64,000 bases of DNA from Onchocerca volvulus (taxonomy: Eukaryota; Nematoda; Chromadorea; Rhabditida; Onchocercidae): positions 24,062,422 to 24,126,421 of the forward strand of contig HG738137.1 of assembly GCA_000499405.2 (NCBI GenBank), read 5' to 3'. Shown piece after piece: positions 36,363 through 51,100 of the stretch. The notes beneath the pieces are model-generated. The model was given only the letters and a program-made list of their open reading frames with translations. It was not told where the DNA came from and did no database searches. How positions within the stretch are numbered: position 1 is the stretch's first letter; the number at the start of each line of letters is the position of its first letter. The position numbers and the translations under genes are program-made.

Positions 36363-37949
36363 AATGATTAGTTGAGAAAAGCTTGAAAATGAAAGTATAA
36401 AAATGCAAAAAATGAAGACCTTGTTATCTAAAAGACCTTACTAAGTACTTGTCAACTTGTCAACCACTTCATCTAAATCACAAATAGCCTCTTTGAATTC
36501 AAAATTTTCATGAATTCAAAGAAAAAAGATAAGAAAACTTTTTTTTTTTTTTTTTTAAATATTGAGAAAGTTTATTGAAATTTTTATTTGGATCTGAAAC
36601 TGGTAATTTGAGGAAATTGAAAAAAAATGCTTTGCTGATTTAATTAGACTCATTCGTGAATTAATTTTTATAAAATCACAACAGGTAAAAATGTTTGAAA
36701 TATTTAGCAAGAAAGCATATGATTTATAAATTAGAAGAAATATTTTATCAGAAAAAAAATCGATAATTTCTATCAAACAGTAGCATAAATTAAAACTAAA
36801 AAAAAACGTATCTTATAGAAATTATTCGCAATCATTGATATGACACAAATAAATTAGTACTAAAGAGAAAATGAGCAAATAATTTCTAATAGTATTAAAG
36901 TATTCATTTAATGATGCTATTATCATATCAATTGATAAATGAATAATGAATTTTTCTATGATAGCAACTAAATGATAATGAAGAATAAGAAATGAAATAA
37001 AATGAGCAATTGAATAATGGAATTGAAATGAAACAGTGAAATTTATGTAATAAATGAATAGTAGAATAATAATTATATCAAATAAATGTGTAAAGATGAA
37101 ATGAATTAAAATTTGAAGAATATAGGTGACCTCTAACAAGGATATGGATGACCTCAAAAAATAAAAAGATCAAAGAGAGAAAGGATGAGTGGAAATGTAT
37201 TCTGATATTACGATATTACTACAAATATTCATCTTTTTAACTATCGGTATCTGATTCCCCGAAATTTCAAGTACAACTTTTTCTTTTCACATTCTCCTCT
37301 TAATCTCTTTAAAATACAAAGAGAGGAAGAGAGAGAGAGAGAAAGAAAGAAAGAAAGAAAAAGAAGAAAAGAAATGAAATTATACGAAATAAATAATGGG
37401 GGTGATAATGATGAAGTACTCATCATATGGTGAAGAAAATTAATTAAAAGATGATATGATAAATGAGAAGAATGTACAGATCAGAATAATGAATTAAATT
37501 TGAATTAGTAATTAAATTACCCATTCATAAATGAATTACTGATCATTGAAAATAGATAAATCACTATATCAATAAGTTTAATTAATGATTTGAATTAATG
37601 AAGATGTGAAATCAAATTAATTAGGAAATTTTATAAACCTTTTTTCCCTCCTTCACTAACTTTTATCCCATAAAATCACAGGATGATGATGTAAATGATA
37701 AAAATGATAAATATATTACTCTGAAAATATCTTTTCTAATTTGGCAGTTTTATTAATACTAGCCTAATTCGTTTTCTATAATTGCTGATAATTTCTTATT
37801 ATTTTATTGTCATCCTGATTGTTATCACTACATCAATAAATTAACAGTCTAAATTTTCAATTTGTTTGAAGTATTTATTGACAAAATTTGAAAATTAATT
37901 AAGCTAATTATTGTTTTGGATATTAATTAAGAATTAATTCTCCCTTCGG

Positions 37950-37980
<31 letters not shown>

Positions 37981-40900
37981 TATTATTAACAGTGCATAAT
38001 TTCGCACTTATTTGAAAGATTAGATTAATAATTAATAAAATGAATTATTACTGCAAATTTAATATCAAATAGGTTATATTTAATGACTGTGTAAGTCATA
38101 AAGTAATTTTTTTAATTTTCCGTCGGCGACTTTTTTTTTGATGCTTTATAAAAATGATTAAAAAATTAATTATTTTTTCGAAAATCAATCCATTATTAAA
38201 TTTTTCGAATATAAAATTCATTATTGGGAAAAAAAACAGGTAGAAAAGCTAACAATATTAAATAAAATGAAAAATGAAAGAAAAAAGCAAAAGTGAAGAA
38301 AAGATATATTTCGCAAGATTTCAATAATTAATTTATCATTCTGTTTGAAGAATTTTATTTTGCATCTTTTTCTTTTCATTATATTAGAACAATTGAATTA
38401 TCTTTTAGCCAAAAATGTAAAAAATGTCAAAAAGAATTTTTTTTGTTAAAAAATAATTGAATTGTTACATTAGAATGAGAAGAAAAAAAAAGCGAATAAA
38501 ATTCTTCAAACAAAATAATAGTTTAATCATTGAAACGTTACAAAATGCAACTTTTTTTTTTTTAATTTTTGCTTTTTTCTTTCACTTTTTGTATTATTTA
38601 ATCTTGCTAGTTTTTTTGGCTGTTTTTTTTTTTTTTTTATTACGAGGAAAATCAAAATGAAATATAACGGAGAATGAAGCGAGATAAGGTGGGAAAAAAG
38701 GTAAATTAATTGAAATCTATTTGAAATGACTAAGATTTGTTAGACAGATGATCGGAATTTGGAGATAAATTTGAAAAATGTATAAATTTGAAATAAAACG
38801 ACCAATGATATCCAAAGAATGATTGGCATCTTTTTGAAAATTTTCATTTTTCTTTCTTTTTTTTTTTTTCTTTTTTTCCTTAGCATCAAAATGCAAATAG
38901 TTAAGATAGCATAATACTATTTCGTTTACTATTTTTTGCTAATATCTGCAAAATTGCAATATAAAAAAATATTTCAAAATTAATTAATTAATATTACATT
39001 TATATATAAATCAATAAATGAGCCCATTATTTCTCATACCATTTGAATGATCATTGATTATTACTTAATCTTTTCCCTTTTTTTTTCCAATTTTTAAATA
39101 GAGAAAAAAAGGAAACAAAAGTTTTGGAAAAGTTTTCCAACTATATACTCCAAAAAATCTTATATAAATTTCTTATAACATTAAAAAAACTTATTCCGCC
39201 TGACTAATTTGTTGATTAAAATTATTGATGGTAACTTCATTTAACGTCTCAAAAAAAAAAAGAAAAAAAAAGTAATATTTGATTTATTAAAAGGGTCAAG
39301 GTTCGCTATTCATTTCTAAGTGATTTCCGCTTGAAAAGTTTCTCAAAAACAAAAAAAAACTAAATATAACAGACCACAACTGAATTTCTGAAGCCAAAAA
39401 AAGAAAAAAAAAAATAAAAGACTGAGGTACGATACTTGGCCTTCAATTTCATATAATAATATCTTTCAAAAAAAAAAAAGAAGGAAAAAAAGAACGGTTT
39501 TTCTACCAATTTTTCATCCGTTTACTGTCCTTGAATTATATTTTACAATGCATAACGACTTCCTATTGTCAAATACAAGATTTTTTAAGAATTCAAATTT
39601 CAAATTTATCAATTTAAATTTGCAAAATTGAAATCATTTCTTCGTTCATCAAAATTCAAAAATGAACGATATCTGACCCTTTTGAAATGCCCTTCATTTC
39701 TCGTCACATCTTCATCGATGCAAGTTTCATCAACAAGATGCATTAATGGTTCATTTGAATGATCCAGAAAATTAGTAGGAGTGGTACTTCTGCTAGATTT
39801 GAACTCTCTAGTTGACCCATAAATCGGTCTTCTCTTTGACCTCATTGATAAATGAAACACCTGACGTTTGATCATTTTCCCAAGCGATTATCTTATCCTG
39901 TAGGTTTTTTACATCATAAACGCAACAAATACAAACAAAAAAAAAAGATAAATATAACGCGAGGAAAATAAAATAAGTTCTAATAATGTGAAAGCTTTTT
40001 GATAGGCTTAAAATAATATCTAGCCAATAAAAATCTAAAGTAATAGTTTGAAGTAAACTCTGAAGCAATATTTAAAATCCAAGAATTAAAATAATACTTA
40101 ATATCTAAAATCTGGAAACTAAATCAACATCCAGTTAATAAAAATTTAAAGCAATCATTTGAAGTAAACTTTCGAAGCAATATTTAGAATCGGAAAACTA
40201 AAATAATACTTATCTAATAAAAATTTGAAATAAAAGTCTGGAATAAATTGAAGTGAAATCTGAAGTAATATCTATAATTCGCGGCCTAGCCAACAAAAAT
40301 CTAAAGTAATATCTACAATTCGCAGCCTAAAGTGATATTTAGTATAAATTAAATAAAAAAAACATAAATTAATAACACTATTTTGGCCTAAAGTAATTCT
40401 ACCCAATAAAAATCTGACTTAATGTTTAAAATCCGGAATCAAAAATAATATCTAGCGAATAAAATTAACTAAAGCTATTATATTATATATATTGATTATA
40501 TTTAATATATGCAAACAAGGAAATAAATAATAAAAATAAACGATAGAAAATAAAATAATTGAAATATAATCAAAAAATAAGTAAATAAGTAAAAATATAA
40601 TAAAAATTCATCAATTAGACGATAATATTTCTCGATTTTCTTTAATTGTCACCAATTTCAAGCACATATTACCATGCATAAATCAAAATTAAAACTATTA
40701 AAATTTGAAATTTTATTTTAAAAAAATTTCCAAAGAAATAGTTTTAAAGAAAAAAATAAAAGGAAAAAAAGAAATCTGAACCGAAATATAAAAATATAAT
40801 ATAAATTAGATTATTACTTGAAAACATTACTATGAATTCCCTTAAATTATTCAATTTTATTTTAATTATTGATTGAAAATTTAAAAAAAAAAAAAAATTT

Positions 40901-42142
40901 CTCTTATTTCAATTCTTTTCTTTTTCTTTCATACAAATTTTATCTTTGCTACAATAAACTCGATATGAGCTAGCAATCAACAGAAATGAAAAAAAAAAGT
41001 TTTTCCTTTCCTCAAAAAAAAAAAAAAAGAAAAGGAAAAAAGAAAATGAAAATGAAATGGATAGCTTGCAAACCGTTAAATCTCTCTCTCCTCTCTCTCT
41101 CTCTCTCCCCCTTTCTCCTCTTCTATCGCTTCTTTTCCCTCCTTTTTTTTTGAAATTTAATCAATATTGATGAAAATTGCTCAAAATAACGAGAGGATTA
41201 GATAAAGCTGAGCAATAGCTAAACTTTTATCGCTATTTAAATCATTTTTTATTTTTAATTTTTCAATTAATTAATTTAATTATTGAATATTTACTCTTTA
41301 AATTTATTTAATTAACTAAATTAAAGGCAAATATTCAATAAAATATTTATAAAAAAAAGAAAAATTCTTCAATTAATTAATCTTCCGTGAAACTTTTCTT
41401 ATTTGAAAATATTTTTTTCATAATTCCATACTTTAATCAATATCAATTCAAATTCTATTACAGTAACTTAATTTATATTACATTAATCTTGTTATTTATT
41501 GCTATCGATCATTCGTATTTACATCTTACATTTATCCGATAACAACAACAACATTCTTTTTATTTACATAATTTTTCAATTTTAAATTATAGAAAAATTT
41601 TAAATTTTTGAAATTTTTTCACTGAAAATTTCAAATTTTGCAATATTAACATCAAATAGATATAATATATTTATGATTGAATATATAAATAAAACGGATT
41701 TATTATCTCAAAAAATGATGGAAATCAAATTCTTAATTAAAAATTAATTCATATATGCAATATTTGTAAAATAATTCTCAATTATTATTATTCAATCATT
41801 AAGAATATATTCATATACAATAAGATTCTTCTTATTTACATCATTTTCCAATTCATGTTATTCGAATATCTAAAAGAAAAAAAAAAAAAAAAGGAAACTT
41901 TTTCATCAAAAATTTTAAAATTTTAATCCAAATATCGAATAGATATATATCTATATGATTTCTTCACACACAATAAAGCTAAATTAAATCCTAAAAACTA
42001 TCGGAAATTAGATTTTTGATTAAATTAATTATTATTATTTGATTATTAAAATCACATCGATGCATATACATATGTATATAAATCTAAATCTAAATATATA
42101 AGCGGAATATATAAATGAAAAATGAAAAAAAATAGTAAAATG

Positions 42143-42173
<31 letters not shown>

Positions 42174-45100
42174 GTTAATTACCGAGAATAATTTGCAAAA
42201 GAAAGAAAAAAGAGAGGTTTGAAGTTGTTGAGATAAAGTAAGAACTTGAAGTTGAAGTTTGATCGATAGAATTCCTCCTTCCTCCTCCTCCTCTTCCTCT
42301 TCTCATTCCTTCTCTTCCTTCTTCATTTCTTTTTCCCTTCCTTTTCTTCCTACCAATTCCTTCTAATTTCATTATCCAAAATCTCCCTCCCATATCAATA
42401 CAAAAATATTCCCTCATATTCATTACATCACAACGACAGCGATAATGGCAACTACAAACGATAACAACAACAACGATAACGATGACGATAATTTCAATAA
42501 CAACAACGACAACGATGATAGCAACAATAACAACAACGATAACGATAACGATGACAATAATGACAATGTTACTCTTAAACTTACAATCTAATTTCTTGTT
42601 TTAAACCTTATTTTAAAATACATTTCTTTTGCAAATATATTTGTTGGTCAGCAAGTTTCACAGGACAATTGCAATTTAAATGAAAAAAAAAAAAAAAAAA
42701 AAAATATTTTTCTATTATTTTTTGCAAGAAAAATTTTTTGCAGAAAATAATAGAAAAAGTAGTAGAAAGCAATAGAAAGTAGTAGAAATATAAAGAAAAA
42801 GTAGTAGAAAGTAACAGAAACAAGAAGAAAATAGTAGAAAAAGTAATAGAAAGTTGTAGAAGACAGTGGAAAGTTGTAACAGAAAAAAAAAAGAATTATT
42901 TTTTTTCTCTTTTTAAATTAACTAATTCAGAAAAATAACAAATTGAAAGAAATAACAGTACTGAAGAGGAGAGTAAAAAAAGGAGAATGAAAAAGAATAT
43001 AAATAAATTAATATGAAATAGAATAATTAAATAAAAAGAAAAATGAGGGAAAAACAAATAAATAAAATTATTATAAATAATATTGAAAAGGATAAAAGAA
43101 GGGAGAAGGAGTTGGATGGAAGAGAAAAATTATGAATAAATTACAAATGGAACAGATTAAAATAATTGAATAGAATAATTAAATGAAAAGAAAAATTAGG
43201 AAGGAATAGATGGAATTAAAATGTCAAATTTAATTTCAAATGTTAATTACTAAAACCTAGTTTTAAATGAAGAAGAAAAATTGGGAAAAATGAAATAAAT
43301 GAAATGAAAATATTAAATTTAATTCTATTAATATATAGATTTATTCATGAAAAAAAGAAAAAAATAATAAAAACCTTAAATCAATAGACAAACGGATATC
43401 GATAATTTGATTAATCTTTTTTTTTTTTTATTACAAATGGAATGGAGTAATTAAATATCAAATTTCATATCATTTTTTCATTTAGAACTAAATCTTAATA
43501 TTTAAGGTTTAAAATTAAATTTTATATTTTAACAGTAACATTTTTATTTTATATTCATTGCAAAAAAATATATGTACATACTTTTCCTCAAATTTAAATT
43601 AATTGTCAAAATTTTTTGAAAGAATGTAAAATTTACAATTTTCCAAAAAACTGTGACGTCAATAAGCTAAACCAAACGATCTCTTCATTAAAGATAAAAA
43701 ATGATTGTAAGTGAAATTTAAGAGAAAACATAACTTTCAAATCGAATTTGATGGATGATTATGTTATTGACAAGAAAAAAAATTTAATGATAAATATTGA
43801 TTGAGGATGTTAAAATAGATTAACGTTAAAAAAAAAAAGCAAGTAAAAAATGATTTAAATGATTACTTAATCAATAAACAGAATAAAAGGGAAAATGAAA
43901 TTAAATATCAACAAATGATTCGATAAATATTTTGTTTGATAAATAAAACTTAAGTTTCTAAACGAGCTAGAATTAAAAACTATCAGATTACATTTTTTTT
44001 TTTTTTTTTTTTTTAAATATATCAATTGTATCCAATTACTAGTTTTAATACGCAAAACAATGAAACGATGAAGAAGCAAACAAATAATTACAAATATAAA
44101 TAAACAAAGTAATTATTAAAAAAATTACTGCAAAATTTTTTGAAAAATTTATTTAAAAAAACAATTATCGAGAAGAGAAAAAAAATCAATCTATACACTG
44201 TAAATTTATCAGCTTACAAAGTAAAAAAACTTTTGAAAAATTAAAATTTAATTTAATTTAATTTCAATTGTTAAAAAGAGAAAACAAAAAAAGAAAAAAA
44301 AAAAAGAAAAAAATCATGGCATGGAAAAGAAGAAAAAGTCGCAAAAATTAATGACAAATTTCGAAATTTACTGACTTATAAAATAAAAAACTTTTAAAAA
44401 ATTAAAATTGAATTTAATTTATTTTGGATGGTTAAAAAAAAAAAAAAAAAAATTAAAGAAAAAAAAGAGAATTGTCGCTTAGAAGAGAAGAAACAATCGT
44501 AAAACAAATGGAAATATTGCTGAGATTCTTTTGCAAATTAGTCTCTTTGTAGTAGAATAAGAAAGGCGGATATTTTCAAAAAGATTTATCGATTTGCGGA
44601 AGTAATTTAAGCAAAACATATTTGCGAAATAATTTTGACGCAATTTTACTGAAAGATATTTACCAGTTCTATTATACATATGGAGTAAATTATAGGCGCC
44701 GAAAATTATAAATATTCGCTAAGAAAGAAAAAGTAAGAATATTTTTATAATACAATTGAAATTCATACTGCTATTGAATTTGATGAATCAAATTGAAGAA
44801 TTTCTGAAAATCGAAAATTTAAGAAATTTGAAATTGAACATATTTTAAAAAAATGAAAATTTCGTATGTTAAATTATTATTATTTTATATTATTGTTTTT
44901 TTGATTTTTATTCATGCATTTTTAATTTAATGTTTCTTTTAAAAATTATTTTAATCATCACAGAATGGATAGAAAGGGAAAGAGAGAAGGAAGGAGAGAG
45001 AGAGGGAGAGGGAGAAAATAGATGCATATTCATTAGACAAAGATTTTAGGGTTGAAATGTAATAATTATTAATGAAATATATGAATTAAACTTTTTTTTA

Positions 45101-48100
45101 AAAATTCTTTATGTGCTCTGAAAGGCAAAAAAGGAATGCAAAATACAGAATCAAAGTATCGATGCGTATCTTACGTGTATCTTACACGTACGTAACAAAC
45201 ACATATTACTTCTTTCATAGCGCAAAATACGCAATATGCGTTAGCGTGATATACGTTTATGGCGTATAATTTATAGCCTAATACACGTATTTACGGTTAA
45301 AATATCAAACATACTGAAAAATATGTTATGAAATCAAAATAAAATATTTCGTAAATAAAAATGGTACTTTAGTGGGTGATGCTGAAATTGAATTCGTGTT
45401 ATCACTCATCGAGCAAATTTTATCACCATTAGAGTACGGTAATTTTTCCGGACTAACAACCTGAACCGGTGGTTTTCGCACCTCACGTAATGCCATCTTT
45501 CGTAAAGCATCACGTCGAGAAATGCTTAAGAGTCTCATATCATCAATACGCTCCGCAACCTAAGATTTAGCAAGTTTAAATTATATCATATGAAAATTTG
45601 CTATTTTTTGAACTGTTTTCACGTACTATCATATCCTTTGATAACTCATTAGAATATTTGCATACTGCCAATTATATCAATGATAAATTCGACTAATTTA
45701 TCAAATAGTTTTCAGTTGAGTAACTAATAATTGTAAACTTTTGCAAAATGAATAAAAGAATTTTCTGGAAAGGAAAAACAAACTTAAATTCTTCCATCAT
45801 TCGTCTGATTTAAAATGAATACATTATTTTTTTCCATTTTGCTTTTCACATGAAATGCTTTAAAAAAGATTGTTTCGTTTCTCATTTCTTTATTCAAATA
45901 TTTTTCGATTATTTTCCCTTTTCTTTTTTTGAAATGTTTTGTATTTCTTAGCCATTCTAGCTTTTTTCGATAATATAAAATTGTTCGATTTTTTGTTTGT
46001 TATTAATTATTCTATTAATTTTTTAATTTCCGTGAATTTTTGAACGTTATTAAATACTTTATAAATTTCAAAAAGTTATTACTAATTCAAAATTTATTTA
46101 ATAAACAGAATAATATAAAATATATTTATGTAATAGAGCAAAAATTTTTTTTCATTCTAATTTGATTTTTTTAGTAGAATTTATAATCTTATTCATGAAG
46201 TAACAGAAGTATGCAAAATTAATTCTATTCATTAGTAAAATTTTTTTCTTCATCTCTCTTATAGATTATGATTAAATAATATTAGAAATACTGAAAATAA
46301 TGTTATTTGATTTAGTAAAATCACTAATTACAATTATAGAATGAAATTTGGTTTAATAAAATTACCAATTATAATTTTGGAAGAAAAAAAAAATAATCCA
46401 AAATTTGTAAATGAAGTACCAGGAAAATCCCCCTGGTTCAATTTCAAAGGAAATTTACACATTTCTACATTATCATTTATTCAAATTGGTCATTAAAATG
46501 CAATAATTTTAGACTTCAAAACTTCATTCGCTTACAAATTTAAAAAAAATTTTTTGTTTGATTTTCTAAAATTGGATGTCAATAAAATTACCTGTGCAAG
46601 TAATGTCGATGTATCAGTTGTAGTTAGCATTATCAATTTATTCAAATCTGACCCATTATTAAAAGTATCCAACTGAAAATATATTTAATTAAAATTAGAA
46701 TGATAATTTAGTAAGTTCCATTTACAATACGATAATACGTTACATTATAAACACGGTTAACTGTAATTACGATGCTAAAGCTAATCTTACCATGAATACA
46801 GTAAGTTCTGTTACGATATTACAGTATGGTTATATTAGGTTAACATTATTTTAACGAAATACTAATCGTTAAAATATCACAATTGACCAATATTTTTGTA
46901 TCATTAAATCAGCTTACGTTACTACAAGTTCCATTACGAATACAGTAAACCTGATTAACGATATTACAACCAATCCCACCACTAATACAGTAAGTTCCAC
47001 TACGATACTATAGTATATTCTGTTAGGTTAACATTATTTTAATAAAATATTAATCACTAAAATATCACATTTAACAATACTTTTGCATAACCGAATCAAT
47101 AAAAATGATAGAATGAGCAAACTGAAATTGGTTATTCTGCCAAACTAATCACTAACTGACAAGAAGTGATAATATCATATCACGTTATCTCTTCATTGTC
47201 ACCCTATCAAGAAATCATCAACCTTTAATAATTCGCCTTCTTCGATATATTTGTCAACGGCTGTTAATGCATTGGTGGCATTACCTACTGTAAAATCATA
47301 CGGTATTGTTGTCAACAGTTCAACACCACGATGACACCAATTATTCGCCTAAAACTTTTAGAAATGTATATTTAACAAATATTTAAAATATTTATTGTTG
47401 AAATAGATAATTATTAAATTATTCCAATAAAGTATGATTAAATGAAATAGAAAAGCAATTAACAAAGATATCATTTAGTTTTAAAACTCTACATAAAATA
47501 TCAAAATTAATTATAAATTTTGAATTATTTATTTTATATTTTTGAAAATTTGGAAAAATTTTCCAAAATCAATTTAAAAATTTGGAAAATATTAATTAAC
47601 AAAAAATAAAATAAAAATCGGTAATTTTTTTCCGTATGAAAATTTGCCAAGTTTTATTTAAAAATTTATGAAAAAGAGAGGAAAAAGGTCCATTTTCTTG
47701 ATAATATTTTCAAAAAGAAATTCAATGAATTATAATTAATCGAAATAAATTCTATTCAAGATTTCTATTTAAGTCATTCATTGATTGTTCAAATATTTAA
47801 AAGGAATTACAATAATTTTCGATAATTTGCATATCAACAAATTCATGCATTAAAGTCTGTTAAGAGTAATTACTACTGGATGTTGGATGAAGGAGTCCTT
47901 GAAAAGCTTCATTTACGGAATACTTGAGAAGTTGAAAGGTTTCGAAGCTTCTTGAAGATTCGTTGTCATTAGCCAGATGGAACAGATGGCTTCTTCACGT
48001 CTTTTAGAGAATCTCACGTCATTTGGAAGGTTTAGAACCAATTTAAAAATTATAGGAAGAAGTACACTTTATGCTTACTTCTTCTTAAACACATATAAGA

Positions 48101-51100
48101 GATTGCAAACATTGGACACGTTCGATATGCACATGTTTACTTATATTTAAACATGTTTACTTGTATTTAAATTCTTAATACATTAAGAGATTGCAAAATT
48201 TGGACACATTCGACATATACATATACACGTTTTTCGACGTAAGCACGTTAGCGCACACGTTATCTATCCATCTGCCGATACTACGGATAATATCCTTCTA
48301 CAGATACTTCTCCTTAATATACGTGAGATGCATAAAATATACGTATACATGTTCACGCATCCACGTTTGAATAAATGACATATTTGCATGTAATTTGAAA
48401 TTAATTATCATTGGTTTTTAACAAATTTGTATGAATGGCAGATAATTTATAATATATCTGAAGCAATGAATGCCATTACAGTTATCGAAACATTAATCTC
48501 TGCTTCATTTTGCTAATTAATATAATGAATTTAGCAAATTATTCCCATCCTATCACATTTTGCTTTCTTTTCATTCATTCTGTCAATTTGATTTAAATCT
48601 GATCTATTATAAATTTTCAATTTAACTCAAATCGATTCTTTCAATTTAATTTAAATTTGCAAATTTATCTTTGATCAATGATCACTGAAATTTTTTTTAT
48701 TATACATCTGCTTTTGCTTATTTTTCGATCTTTTATCAATTGTTTTTAAATATAATTTCATTTCAGAATCCATTTGAACGATAATTTTACTAAATGATTT
48801 ATCCTTATGAGAATGTCAGAAGAATGGAAGTGCGACGAAACTCGCAAAATTTCTCGATTAATGGATAATAATTTCAATTAATTTAGTCACCATTCAAGAA
48901 ATATTTTGCTTCCATTATCAATCAAAATGCAATTTCTTGAAGTCATTCTGAGAAAATTATTAATAAAATAAGGAAATGAGAGAGATGTAAATTTAAAGAA
49001 ATTTAAAGCAATTATAGATGTAAATTTAAGGAAAAATTTGCATGATCGCTATTATCATAGCCTAAAATGTACTGAAATAGCCGTTATTATAGCCTAAAAT
49101 TAGATTGTTTCAGACTAGGCTAGGCCAATAAATTACCGCATATATTTGTTGATGCATATCTTTGCTTAAACGTAAAACTTGGCCACGTCGTTCAAGTGCG
49201 CCACTTAATGCATCAGCCATTCGATCTAATTCATCACATTTTGGCAGTAAACTTGCTGTTAATTCAACATCTTGTGATGAGATTAGCTCTTGTCCTTCAT
49301 CACGTAATAAACGTGCGCCATTCACGTCCTCCTAAAATTCAGAAAAATAATATATTAATGATCGAAACTTATAATTAGCATAGGTAATTAAGAAAAAAAG
49401 TAAAATTATTTTTTAATTATTTTATTAAAATTTATTCAAGAGAAAGACTTTTGAGCCCTAAATTTAGTAGGCGAAAATAATAAATAATTTAAGATTGAAG
49501 CTAATGTTAATGAGTAAATTGTTTATGCGAATAATAAATAATTAATGAATATTCCTTTTATGAATGTGCAATTCAAGAAATGACTAAAATAAATATTATG
49601 CCTGTAAAAGAACAGAAAAATATAATGTAATTGATAGGAGTTAATGATATAAATGATATGATAATGACAATGATAATGATAATAATGAAAATAATAGTAG
49701 TAATAATAGCAAATAATAAGACTGTAATAATGTTATAATATTATTATTACAATGGATAATAATTAGCAATAATAATAATAACAATAATGAATCCATAAAA
49801 TAACTTGGTAAAAATGATAAGCCTAATGAATAAAAATAATAAACTTAATGAGTGAAAATAATAATTCTAATTAATTAAATATTCCTATGCCATTCATAAT
49901 TTTATATTTTTTTCTAACTAAAGTCATATTTTCGTAGGTTCATAATTGCTATCAAAATTATATAAAGAATACATTTTTATTTGTTTTCTTTCTTTATTTA
50001 TTTATTTTTTTTTTGTAATATGTGCTTCAAATGATGTTATATAGTAACTATCCTACAGTAAGTATAATGATTACAGTAATCAAATAGAAATACCATAGCT
50101 TGTTGACAGTATTCAGCGTGTGCTTGAGCCAGTTGTTCAGCTTTTTCCGGGCCATCACCAACTTCTCGATGCTCTTCCAAATGAATCATATGTTTTGCAA
50201 ATGCTGATTGCAGCTATAATAATAATAATTAAATTATATATATTCCGATGAAATTTTACTAATTACAAACATTTTTTCAGCAGTATTTATCAAAAAATAT
50301 TCACTGTTCCCTGCAAATTTACAATAACCTTTAACCTTTGACGAGTAATTATGATGCTTACAAATCCTAAAATAATATGCATTCTTCAAAAATTATAAAA
50401 AGCTCCACTTTTAAATAATATTGCTTCATCGGATAATTTTTTTTTCAAATATATTTACATTAAAATGACAAAATTATTCATTTTTTATAATTTAGTGAAA
50501 TGTCTAGTTTGATAGGAACATATTTGTGAATTTATATGAAATATCTGTCTTTTTTTAATTCGAGAATTCTCGAAAAGTATTTGAAGTGGAAATTTGGAAA
50601 TATGAAAAGATTATAAAATTGCTGCTACTTCCATCCTATAATTAATAATATAAATCAAATTAGAAAAAGAAAAAAAGATAATTTGAACAGATGGCAAATG
50701 AAATCTATTCATTTATTTCTTCATTATCGATTACAAATTCTTTCCAATAAATTTTCTTCTCGGATGAATGATTAAAATAAGCAAATAGAATTCTTTTTTT
50801 TTTTCTTTTTTTTTTTTTTTAAATTAAAGGGAAAAATTTTCGATTATTTGTCTTTCAAATGACAAACCAAGAGCTTTGACACAATGTCATTCTCTCTTAT
50901 CAATGAGTTTCTCGAAAATGTTGAAAATGTTAAGCTCTCAAATAAGTTTTTTTTTTTTTTTTTTTTTTTTTAGGGCACAATAATTTTTTCTATTTCTTCT
51001 GGAAAATAGGCTTATATCTCAGAAATACATAACACTTAATCATATTTTATTGATTGCTTACAAATTTATGAACAAGTTCGTCCTATTGAACCCTATGATA

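Larger units (their letters stand above)
35533..45367 (-). other. 9.8-kb intron of the RhoGEF gene
   Basis: This is the largest intron in the window, between the spectrin linker and the DH part. Apart from the candidate exon at 39678-39875 it holds simple repeats, a degenerate repeat block at 40005-40480, a hairpin at 41282-41339, an AAC/GAT-rich stretch at 42445-42591 and a TAGAAAG-rich block at 42735-42880. It is the likeliest place for an internal promoter. Confidence 0.5.

Noticed and set aside
42175..42423. Minus-strand open frame rich in Arg, Gly, Lys and Glu
   Set aside because: It is driven by a CTTCC/CTCCT-rich low-complexity tract, and no splice or family support was found.
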